Part shown: piece by piece, positions 1 to 7,619 of the stretch
Layout: each line of letters starts with the position of its first letter
How positions within the stretch are numbered: the stretch's first letter is position 1
Assembly (NCBI RefSeq): GCF_017308975.1
Contig: NZ_JADWPD010000017.1
Coordinates: forward strand, 1-64,000
Direction of reading: 5' to 3'
Source: Amycolatopsis sp. MtRt-6
GTDB lineage: Bacteria; Actinomycetota; Actinomycetes; Mycobacteriales; Pseudonocardiaceae
DNA: 64,000 bases
The notes under the pieces: generated by a model
What the model was told of the DNA's origin: nothing
The model's database searches: none
The model's input: only the letters and a program-made list of their open reading frames with translations
Made by a program: the position numbers and the translations under genes

Positions 1-120
1 CCTCATCCCACGCCAACACGCCCACCCGAGCCCAGCCCTACTGAGAAAACCTCATTGGGGCGCATGGGATCAGCGGCCGCCCGGCGACCCGCACTGCGGC
101 CGGCCGCACGCCGCCCGCCC

Positions 121-180
121 GGGCCCGCACGACGGCCGGGCCCGCACGACGGCCGGGCCCGCACGACGGCCGGGCCCGCC
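121..180. repeat. 17-bp GC-rich tandem repeat, about 3.5 copies
   Basis: Three consecutive copies of gggcccgcacgacggcc (121-137, 138-154, 155-171) are followed by a partial fourth copy. It lies in the gene-free first 279 bases, downstream of the DAHP synthase gene. No convincing ORF or promoter is visible in 1-216. Function unknown; slippage-prone filler is the simplest reading. Confidence 0.8.
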
Positions 181-216
181 CGCCGGGCCTGCACGGCGTC
201 CGCGCCGGGTCGCGCG

Positions 217-282
217 GCCCGGAATTGTCGGGGGTCCCCGGTAACGTAAAAACCGGGGGACCCCCAGGCCGGGGACCTCTCA
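217..282 (-). repeat. Copy 1 of a ~65-bp dispersed element, terminator-like, overlapping the aroF stop
   Basis: Read on the minus strand, this sequence begins with the stop codon of the DAHP synthase gene (TGAGAGGTCCCC) and ends GACAATTCCGGGC. It contains a stem of 13 pairs with one bulged base (arms 230-242 and 252-265, loop aacgtaaaa), which would act as an intrinsic-type terminator although no U-tract follows. A second copy with about 85 percent identity lies at 61490-61553. Sequence outside the stem is conserved too (ACGTTACCGG, GACAATTCCGGGC), so this is more than two independent hairpins. Confidence 0.75.
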
Positions 283-1362
283 GCGGCGCGCCCGCACCGC
301 CGAGGCCAGCTCGTCCAGCAGCGGCGCGGTGTCATCCCATGCCAGGCAGGCGTCCGTGATCGACTGCCCGTAGGTCAGCTCCGAGGCGTGCCCCAGCGAA
401 AGGTCCTGCCGCCCACCCGCCAGGAAGCTCTCCATCATCAGCCCGGAAATCCCACGCTCGCCCGCCGAAAGCCGCGCAGCCAGCTCCCGGACCACCGCGC
501 CCTGCCGCACGTGGTCCTTTCCGCTGTTCCCGTGCGAAGCGTCGATGATCACCCGCTCCGGCAACCCCGCCTTCGCCAGCCGGGCCAGCGTGTCCGCGAC
601 AGTCGAAGCGTCGTAGTTCGGACCCCCGTTGTGGCCGCGCAGGATCACGTGGCAGTCCGGGTTGCCCGACGTCGTCAGCAGGGCCGCCAGGCCGTCCGTG
701 TTGATGCCCGGGAACACGTGGCTCGCCGCCGCCGCGCGGGTGGCGTCGATCGCCACCTGGACGTCGCCCTCCGTCGAGTTCTTGATGCCCACCGGCATCG
801 ACAGCGCGCTGCACAGCTGGCGGTGCACCTGGCTGGCCGCCGTGCGGGCGCCGATCGAACCCCACGTCACGATGTCCGCGATGAACTGCGGCGTGATCGG
901 GTCGAGGAACTCGCAGCCCACCGGCAGGCCGAGCGCCGACACGTCGAGCAGGAGCTTGCGGGCCATCCGCAGGCCCTTGTTGACGGCGAACGTGCCGTCG
1001 AGGTCCGGGTCGTTGATCAGGCCCTTCCAGCCCAGCGTCGTGCGCGGCTTCTCGAAGTACACGCGCATCACGATGTGCAGCTCGCCGCGCAGCTCCTCGG
1101 CCTTCGCGGCCAGCCGGCGGGCGTAGTCGAGGGCCGCTTCCGGGTCGTGGACCGAGCATGGGCCGACCACCACGAGCAGCCGGTCGTCGCGGCCTTCGAG
1201 AATGTCGACCGTTTCGGCGCGGCCGTGGCGCACCACCTTGGCGACGGCGGCGTCGGCCGGATGGTCTTCGCGCAGCATCGCGGGCGAAATGAGCGGACTG
1301 ATCGACGTCGTGCGGGCGGCGTCGAGGTCACCGATGGTGGCCGGTCCGGCGGAGAGCGTCAT
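280..1362 (-). CDS. aroF: 3-deoxy-7-phosphoheptulonate (DAHP) synthase, class I
   Basis: First enzyme of the shikimate pathway, condensing phosphoenolpyruvate and erythrose 4-phosphate in the cytoplasm. The 360-residue length fits the AroF/G/H type. The metal ligands known for the family are all present: Cys69 in VGPCSVHDP, His277 in DASHGNSGKDH, Glu311 in MMESF and Asp337 in ITDACL. The PEP-binding stretch EKPRTTLGWKG is at 104-114 and GIKNSTEGD at 192-200. ATG start with AAGGAAC upstream. It diverges from the phosphofructokinase gene across 282 bp, and its stop codon is the first triplet of a dispersed terminator-like element. Allosteric specificity cannot be read from the sequence. Confidence 0.95.
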   Translation of the reverse strand: MTLSAGPATIGDLDAARTTSISPLISPAMLREDHPADAAVAKVVRHGRAETVDILEGRDDRLLVVVGPCSVHDPEAALDYARRLAAKAEELRGELHIVMRVYFEKPRTTLGWKGLINDPDLDGTFAVNKGLRMARKLLLDVSALGLPVGCEFLDPITPQFIADIVTWGSIGARTAASQVHRQLCSALSMPVGIKNSTEGDVQVAIDATRAAAASHVFPGINTDGLAALLTTSGNPDCHVILRGHNGGPNYDASTVADTLARLAKAGLPERVIIDASHGNSGKDHVRQGAVVRELAARLSAGERGISGLMMESFLAGGRQDLSLGHASELTYGQSITDACLAWDDTAPLLDELASAVRARR

Positions 1363-1644
1363 GGCGGGGGTGTTCCTTCCTGGTGGACACCGACCCGCGG
1401 GGGACTCGCCGAGCCGGTTTCGAAATCCGGCTCGGGGTGGGAGTCAGCGCAGGTTCACGCCGCCGCGCCCACCCGGGGCCGGCTTCGTAAACCAGAAATA
1501 GCGCTGCACGAGGTCAACGTAGCACAGCCGTCACCGGACCCGATCCGGCAGGTGGTACGGCCTGCACCGATCAAGACGTGAGCCGCTACGCTGGCGGACG
1601 ACGAAATGTGACTGTCATCTCCCGAGAACAGACGGAGGCTTCTC

Positions 1645-2670
1645 ATGCGTGTCGGTGTGCTGACCGGCGGCGGCGACTGCCCGGGGCTCAACGCGGTGAT
1701 CCGCGCGGTGGTGCGCAAGGGCATCGAGGTGCACGGCTGGGACTTCGTGGGCTTCCGGAACGGCTGGAACGGCCCGCTCACCGGCGACAGCCGCCCACTG
1801 GGCCTGAACGACGTCGAGGACATCCTCACCCGCGGCGGCACCATCCTGCGGTCCTCGCGCACCAACCCGTACAAGGTCGACGGCGGCGTCGACAAGATCA
1901 AGCAGGTCCTCGCCGACCAGGGCGTCGACGCGCTGATCGCGATCGGCGGCGAGGACACCCTCGGCGTCGCGAAGCGGCTGACCGACGACGGCGTCGGCGT
2001 CGTCGGTGTCCCCAAGACGATCGACAACGACCTGGGCGCCACCGACTACACCTTCGGCTTCGACACCGCGGTCTCCATCGCGACCGAGGCGATCGACCGG
2101 CTGCACACCACGGCCGAGTCGCACCACCGGGCGCTGGTCGTCGAGGTCATGGGCCGGCACGCCGGCTGGATCGCGCTGCACTCCGGCCTGGCCGGCGGCG
2201 CGAGCGTGATCCTGGTGCCGGAGAAGCACTTCAACGTCGACCAGGTCGTTTCCTGGGTCGAGCGCCGCTTCGAGAAGGAGTACGCGCCGATCATCGTCGT
2301 CGCCGAGGGCGCGCTGCCCGAGGGCGGCGAGGAGAAGCTGCTCACCGGCGAGAAGGACGCCTTCGGGCACGTCCGCCTCGGCGGCATCGGCACCTGGCTG
2401 GCCGACGAGATCGCGAACCGCACCGGCAAGGAGTCCCGCGCGGTCGTGCTGGGCCACGTCCAGCGCGGCGGCACCCCGACGGCCTACGACCGCGTCCTGG
2501 CGACGCGCTTCGGCCTCAACGCGGTCGACGCGGTCGCGGACGGCGACTTCGGCGTGATGGTCGCCCTCAAGGGCACGGACATCGTCCGCGTGAAGCTGTC
2601 CGAGGCGACGGCCGAGCTGAAGACGGTGCCGGTCGAGCGCTACCAGGAAGCCGAAGTCTTCTTCGGCTGA
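1645..2670 (+). CDS. pfp: 6-phosphofructokinase, pyrophosphate-dependent type
   Basis: Phosphorylates fructose 6-phosphate in glycolysis. The 341-residue protein opens with the nucleotide/PPi loop GVLTGGGDCPGLN (4-16). Two diagnostic positions favour pyrophosphate as donor: Asp104 in GGEDT (ATP enzymes have Gly there) and Lys124 in PKTIDND. Lys124 alone also occurs in ATP-type actinobacterial enzymes, so Asp104 carries the call. The characterised PPi-PFK of Amycolatopsis methanolica has the same signature. ATG preceded by GACGGAGG. The gene stands alone between aroF (divergent) and a convergent lyase-like gene. PPi-type enzymes work reversibly, so a gluconeogenic role is possible. Confidence 0.93.
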   Translation: MRVGVLTGGGDCPGLNAVIRAVVRKGIEVHGWDFVGFRNGWNGPLTGDSRPLGLNDVEDILTRGGTILRSSRTNPYKVDGGVDKIKQVLADQGVDALIAIGGEDTLGVAKRLTDDGVGVVGVPKTIDNDLGATDYTFGFDTAVSIATEAIDRLHTTAESHHRALVVEVMGRHAGWIALHSGLAGGASVILVPEKHFNVDQVVSWVERRFEKEYAPIIVVAEGALPEGGEEKLLTGEKDAFGHVRLGGIGTWLADEIANRTGKESRAVVLGHVQRGGTPTAYDRVLATRFGLNAVDAVADGDFGVMVALKGTDIVRVKLSEATAELKTVPVERYQEAEVFFG

Positions 2671-2693
2671 GTTTCCCGCTGCCGCGGTCGGCG

Positions 2694-4130
2694 TCAGATC
2701 CGGGCCAGCCGGTCCAGGACGCCGACCGCGGCGGCAATGTCCTCGGTGAGCGGGCGGTCGTCGAGACCGGGATCCAGCACCGAAGACGCCGCTTCGAAGG
2801 CGTCGCGCACCGGCAGCTCCACCAGGTCCGCCTCCCGCATCCGCAGCGCGCGCACCGCCGCCACCAGTTCGCACGCCAGCACCTGCTGGTACGCCGCGCA
2901 CGCCGCCGTCGCCGCGCGGGCCGCCTGCGTCGAGAAGCTCGCGTGGTCCTCGATGCCGCGCGAGACCACCGCCGTGCCGAGCGTGGCCGGGAGGGCCGCC
3001 TGCCGCAGCTCGGTCAGCGCGTCGTGCGCCACGTACTCCAGGATCATCACGCCCGAGCTGCCCGGCGGCCCCGCCGCCAGGAACGGCCGCAGCCCGGTGA
3101 ACTCCGGCTCCACCAGGTCGCCCAGGCGCGCCACCGACAGCTCCGCCACCTGGTGCACGGTCGCCCGCGCCTGGTCCAGTGCCGTCGACACGTACGCCGT
3201 GTGGAAGTGCGCGTGGTGGTAGGCGTCGTTGTGGACCGTCGAGATCATCGGGTTCTCCGTGCTCGCGTTGATCTCGACGGCGAGCACGTCACGCAGGTAG
3301 TGGATCGCGTCCAGCGCCGGGCCCTGCACCTGCGGGAACGCCCGCAGCCCGAACGGGTCCTGGATCCGCCGGCCCGGCTTCGGCGTCTGGTGCATCCCCA
3401 GCAGCCGCCGCATCTCGGCCGCGCAGGCGACCTGCCCCGCGTGCGGACGCGCTTCGTGCACCGGCGTCGCGTACGCCTCGGGGTTGCCGTCGAGGGCGAC
3501 GTACGTCAGCGCCGCGACGGCGTGGCTCGCCCGGGTCAGCGTGTCCAGCCGCATCGCCGCGAGGGTCGCTTCGGCGAGTGTCGCGGCGTTGCTGCTCATG
3601 AACGCCAGCGCGTCCCCCGCCCGCACCGGCACCGGGGGCACGTGCCCGGTGACCCACGGCCGTTCGCCGGTGAGCGCCAGCGCCGCCTCGGCCAGCGGGG
3701 CCAGGTCGCCGGTGCCGATCGCGCCGAGCCGGTGCACCAGCGGCAGCGCGCCGGTGCGGACCGCCTCGGCCAGCGCGCCGATCAGCTCGGGGCTGATCCC
3801 GGACCGGCCGGACAGCAGCTGGTTGAGCCGGATCAGCAGCATCGCCCGGACCTGGCCGGGCGGCATCTCGTCCCCGCTGCCGCCCGCGTGGCTGCGCAGC
3901 AGCCGCAGACCGTGCTCGACGGAGCTTTCGACCGTGTCGTCCTTGTTGGCCCCGACGCCGGTGGTGCGGCCGTAGACCACCCGGCGCGTGCTCAGTTCTT
4001 CGGCCAGCTTCCACGCGTGCTCGGCTCCCCGCAGCGCGGCGATCGAGACGTCGATGCCCAGCGGGCCCTCGGTGCGCGCCGCGGCGACGACGTCCGCGCA
4101 CCGGAGGGTCCGACCGTCCACCCGGATCAA
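2694..4130 (-). CDS. Aromatic amino acid / histidine ammonia-lyase family protein with altered MIO triad
   Basis: Belongs to the HAL/PAL family, whose members eliminate ammonia using an MIO cofactor formed from Ala-Ser-Gly. Family landmarks are YGRTTGVG (53-60 from the TTG start), GDLAPLA, SSNAAT, PQVQG and IEDHASF. Two key residues differ: the MIO triad reads Gly-Thr-Gly (139-141) and the catalytic Tyr of QDxYxxR is Phe260 (QDPFGLR). TTG at 4130 is chosen because GGAAGGAGG lies seven bases upstream and because it puts the catalytic-loop Tyr at 53, as in HAL; GTG at 4157 would place that ribosome site inside the gene. About 478 residues, shorter than the usual 500-510. Activity is uncertain; it may be a divergent lyase, an aminomutase or inactive. 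Confidence 0.82.
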   Translation of the reverse strand: MIRVDGRTLRCADVVAAARTEGPLGIDVSIAALRGAEHAWKLAEELSTRRVVYGRTTGVGANKDDTVESSVEHGLRLLRSHAGGSGDEMPPGQVRAMLLIRLNQLLSGRSGISPELIGALAEAVRTGALPLVHRLGAIGTGDLAPLAEAALALTGERPWVTGHVPPVPVRAGDALAFMSSNAATLAEATLAAMRLDTLTRASHAVAALTYVALDGNPEAYATPVHEARPHAGQVACAAEMRRLLGMHQTPKPGRRIQDPFGLRAFPQVQGPALDAIHYLRDVLAVEINASTENPMISTVHNDAYHHAHFHTAYVSTALDQARATVHQVAELSVARLGDLVEPEFTGLRPFLAAGPPGSSGVMILEYVAHDALTELRQAALPATLGTAVVSRGIEDHASFSTQAARAATAACAAYQQVLACELVAAVRALRMREADLVELPVRDAFEAASSVLDPGLDDRPLTEDIAAAVGVLDRLARI

Positions 4131-4164
4131 GGGCAGCCTCCTTCCGACTGCCCTCACTATGCGG

Positions 4165-4680
4165 CTAGGGCGCCGGAGGCTGCCAGGGCGGTCTCGCCCA
4201 GTCCCACCGCGGGACCGGCTCGTGGAGGTCCGGTTCGGCGCCGGGCGCGGAGAAGATCACGGCCAGCCGGCTGCCCCACTCGAGGTAGCCGGCGAACGCG
4301 GCCCGGAACTCCGGGTCGTCCGGCAGGCCGGCCTCGTCGGCGGCGTCGAGCAGCAGGGACACCCACCGGCGGCGCTGCGGCTCGGTGATCCCGCGGCCGA
4401 GGTGGCGGCCGACCATGTGGGCGTGCCCGCCGTGGCTCGCGGAGTACTCGGCCGGCCCGCCGAAGACCTCGCCCAGCCAGACGGCGACGTGCTCGGCGTG
4501 GTGCGGGTCCATGTCGCGGAAGACCGGTTCGAGCAGCGGGTCTTCGAGTACGTGGCCGTAGAAGATTGTCAGCAGCTTGACGAGCGCTTCGTGGCCACCG
4601 GCCCAGTCGTAGAGGGTCGGTGTGGTTTTTGGCACGATCACCCGGTCAGGCAACCAGTGGTGCTCCGGCCGGGCAACCAC
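4165..4680 (-). CDS. Truncated hemoglobin, group II-like globin
   Basis: A haem protein of the truncated globin family, group II style, associated with O2/NO chemistry. Recognisable segments are FYGHVLEDPLLEPVFRDM (B helix Tyr and the DPLL turn), HAHMVGRHLGRGI with the probable proximal His, and the Trp of RRRWVSLLLDAADEAGL. The C-terminus is a Pro/Trp-rich tail. The GTG at 4680 leaves only 29 bp to the divergent HxlR gene; a GTG at 4641 (after VARPEHHWLPDR) is an alternative start. Its neighbour is a redox-type regulator, which fits a stress-response pair, but that link is inference. Confidence 0.85.
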   Translation of the reverse strand: MVARPEHHWLPDRVIVPKTTPTLYDWAGGHEALVKLLTIFYGHVLEDPLLEPVFRDMDPHHAEHVAVWLGEVFGGPAEYSASHGGHAHMVGRHLGRGITEPQRRRWVSLLLDAADEAGLPDDPEFRAAFAGYLEWGSRLAVIFSAPGAEPDLHEPVPRWDWARPPWQPPAP

Positions 4681-4709
4681 GTACTTTCCGGTGCGTAGGG
4701 GGAGTGAGG

Positions 4710-5042
4710 ATGAAGCGGTACCACTGCGCGACGGAGCTGGCGGTCGAGCTGATCGGCGGAAAGTGGAAGCCGGTGATCCTGGCGCACCTCAAGGAGGGCA
4801 CCCACCGCTACGGCGAGCTGCGGCGCCGGATGCCCGGGGTGAGCGAGAAGATGCTGACCCAGCAGCTGCGCGAGCTGGCGGCGGACGGCCTCGTCCGCCG
4901 CGAGGAGTTCGACGGCCGGGTCCCGCACGTCGAGTACCACCTGACCGCGGTGGGGGAGGAGCTGCGCCCGGCGTTGACGGCGCTCTACGAGTGGGGCGAG
5001 CGCCGGGCGGCCGAGCGCGGCATCAGCTTCGACCCGGGCTGA
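4710..5042 (+). CDS. HxlR-family winged-helix transcriptional regulator
   Basis: A 110-residue MarR-like DNA-binding protein. The segment ELIGGKWKPVILAHL is the HxlR signature, followed by GVSEKMLTQQLRELAADGLV, the recognition helix and wing. Cys5 sits at the N-terminal position that senses electrophiles in YodB/HypR-type members (family knowledge). ATG with GGGGGAGTGAGG immediately upstream. It diverges from the globin gene with a 29-bp gap, so any operator for the pair would overlap both starts; regulation of the globin is plausible but unproven. Confidence 0.88.
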   Translation: MKRYHCATELAVELIGGKWKPVILAHLKEGTHRYGELRRRMPGVSEKMLTQQLRELAADGLVRREEFDGRVPHVEYHLTAVGEELRPALTALYEWGERRAAERGISFDPG

Positions 5043-5046
5043 CCCA

Positions 5047-5103
5047 AGCGCCCCAAGGTGGCCTTGGTTGCGTTGGACGCACCGAAGGCCACATTGGGGC
5101 GCT
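5047..5103. terminator. Long near-perfect hairpin between convergent genes
   Basis: Arms 5047-5065 and 5085-5103 are 19 bp with one mismatch, built on agcgccccaa...ttggggcgct. The loop itself pairs further (ggttgcg / cgcacc), so the 57 bases can fold into one extended stem. It sits between the ends of hxlR (+) and arsR (-), the place for a bidirectional terminator. There is no U-tract. The 11-mer cattggggcgc recurs near base 54, which hints at a dispersed family. Confidence 0.75.
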
Positions 5104-5118
5104 CGGGACCGGCGCCGG

Positions 5119-5427
5119 TCAGGCGGGGTCGGTCTCGTCCAGCCGGCGTTCCAGCGCGTCCAGGCGGTCCGACCAGAACCGCCGGTACGGCGCCAGCCAG
5201 GCGTCGACCTCGGCCAGGGGGTCTGGGCGCAGCGCGTAGCACCGCCGCTGCGCCGCGACGCGCACCGTCACCAGCCCGGCTTCGCGCAGCACCCGCAGGT
5301 GCTTGGACACCGCGGGCTGGCTCAGCTCCAGCTCGTCGACCAGCTCGCCGACCGAGCGCTCGCCGTCGCGCAGCAGGTCGAGGATGGTCCGGCGCCGAGG
5401 CTCGGCGAGGACGTCGAAAGTCTGCAT
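5119..5427 (-). CDS. ArsR-family transcriptional regulator
   Basis: A 102-residue winged-helix repressor. MQTFDVLAEPRRRTILDLL is the first helix pair, LSQPAVSKHLRVLREAGLV the helix-turn-helix and recognition helix, and RRCYALRP the wing. No cysteine metal-binding motif is present, so it belongs to the non-metal branch often paired with SRPBCC proteins. ATG at 5427 is chosen; a TTGACA -35 at 5466-5461 with a CACATT -10 would put transcription start close to this codon, suggesting a leaderless mRNA. It diverges from the chitinase gene; co-regulation is not shown. Confidence 0.88.
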   Translation of the reverse strand: MQTFDVLAEPRRRTILDLLRDGERSVGELVDELELSQPAVSKHLRVLREAGLVTVRVAAQRRCYALRPDPLAEVDAWLAPYRRFWSDRLDALERRLDETDPA

Positions 5428-5452
5428 CACCCGTGAAATGTGCTCCGCCGGG

Positions 5453-5474
5453 CATATTCCTGTCAAGGAATGTG
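5453..5474. promoter_or_regulatory. Inverted repeat around the arsR -35 box, candidate ArsR operator
   Basis: catattcc and ggaatgtg (7 of 8 pairs) flank the six bases tgtcaa, which on the minus strand are a perfect TTGACA -35 hexamer for the arsR gene. Bound repressor would hide the -35 box. Arms, 6-nt spacer and position resemble the operator of the other ArsR gene at 38.25 kb. Inference from layout. Confidence 0.5.
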
Positions 5475-5495
5475 GACCAGCCGTGGTCTGAACCA

Positions 5496-5524
5496 TTGAC
5501 CTAGTGGTCTAGTCCACTTACGGT
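5496..5524 (+). promoter_or_regulatory. Chitinase promoter with a DasR-type (dre) operator in the spacer
   Basis: TTGACC (5496-5501) and TACGGT (5519-5524) are separated by exactly 17 bp, a good housekeeping-sigma promoter. The spacer is filled by AGTGGTCTAGTCCACT (5503-5518), one base from a perfect palindrome and a close match to the dre consensus of the GntR-type N-acetylglucosamine regulator DasR in Streptomyces. TGGTCTGAACCA at 5484-5495 and GTGGTCCCCACCAC near 5528-5541 are further related half-sites. Repression of chitinase until amino sugars are available is the expected logic. Confidence 0.8.
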
Positions 5525-5584
5525 AAGTGTGGTCCCCACCACTCCGGCACCGTGGCCGTGAGTAATTCCCGGGAGGGAGAACGC

Positions 5585-6808
<1,224 letters not shown>

Positions 6809-6815
6809 CGCCCGC

Positions 6816-6846
6816 GGGGGCACCGGCAAAAGTTGCCGGTGCCCCC
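6816..6846 (+). terminator. Perfect 14-bp stem after the chitinase gene
   Basis: gggggcaccggcaa and ttgccggtgccccc pair without mismatch around a 3-base loop, eight bases after the chitinase stop. No T-run follows, as is common in GC-rich actinomycetes. The right arm contains an in-frame TTG that would otherwise look like a start for the next gene. Confidence 0.85.
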
Positions 6847-6862
6847 GATTATCGTCGTGGGT

Positions 6863-7528
6863 GTGAAGTTCAGCGGATTCGGCGAGTACGCCGTCGACTT
6901 CTTCGACGGCCTCGTGGAGGACAACTCCAAGCCCTACTGGGACGACCACGTCGAGACCTACAAGTCCGACGTCCGCGCGCCGATGGAGGCGCTGCTGGCC
7001 GAGCTGGCGCCCGAGTTCGGCGACGGCTTCGGCGAGCCCAAGGTGTTCCGCCCCTACCGCGACGTCCGCTTCGCCAAGGACAAGACGCCGTACAAGACCC
7101 ACTGCGGCGGGGTGATCGAGCAGGGCCGCGGCGGTGGCGCCTACTACGTCGAGGTCGGGCCGGCGGGCCTGCGCGTCGGCGGCGGCTGCTTCCACCTCGC
7201 GGCCGACCAGATCGCGCGGTTCCGCAAGGCGGTCGACACCGACCTGCACGGCGAAGCGCTGCAGAAGATCCTCGCCAAGCTGGAGCGCACGGGCTGGGAG
7301 GTCAAGGGCGACCGCCTGAAGTCGAAGCCGCGCGGGTTCGACGCCGACCATCCGCGCCTGGAGCTGCTGCGCTACCGCTCGGTGTACGCGGTCCGCGGCT
7401 GGGAGCCCGACGACGTCCTGCACGAGCGAGGTGCCTTCGACCGCGTCCGGAAGGCCTGGCGGCAGCTCCGGGAGTTCAACGAGTGGGCCCGCGACCGGGT
7501 CGGCCCGAGTGAACAGCCGCGTCGTTAG
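6863..7528 (+). CDS. DUF2461 family protein
   Basis: A 221-residue cytoplasmic protein of the TIGR02453/DUF2461 family, whose function is not established. Family features are FDGLVEDNSKPYWDDHVETY near the N-terminus, FRPYRDVRFAKDKTPYKTH in the middle (with the conserved R-D-x-R-F-x-x-D-K-x-P-Y-K core) and a C-terminal helix FNEWARDRV. GTG at 6863 is chosen because the alternative TTG at 6833 lies inside the chitinase terminator. No strong ribosome site is visible. Its neighbours give no pathway clue. Confidence 0.82.
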   Translation: MKFSGFGEYAVDFFDGLVEDNSKPYWDDHVETYKSDVRAPMEALLAELAPEFGDGFGEPKVFRPYRDVRFAKDKTPYKTHCGGVIEQGRGGGAYYVEVGPAGLRVGGGCFHLAADQIARFRKAVDTDLHGEALQKILAKLERTGWEVKGDRLKSKPRGFDADHPRLELLRYRSVYAVRGWEPDDVLHERGAFDRVRKAWRQLREFNEWARDRVGPSEQPRR

Positions 7529-7619
7529 CGTCATCTGACCAGCCAGGTTTCTGAACACTTTCTTGAACATTCGGGATCGGTACAGACGAACGCGCGAAGA
7601 GGGTCTACGCTATGTGGAC

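Noticed and set aside
6833..6862. TTG start 10 codons upstream for the DUF2461 gene
   Set aside because: It lies in the right arm of the chitinase terminator and adds residues not in the family.
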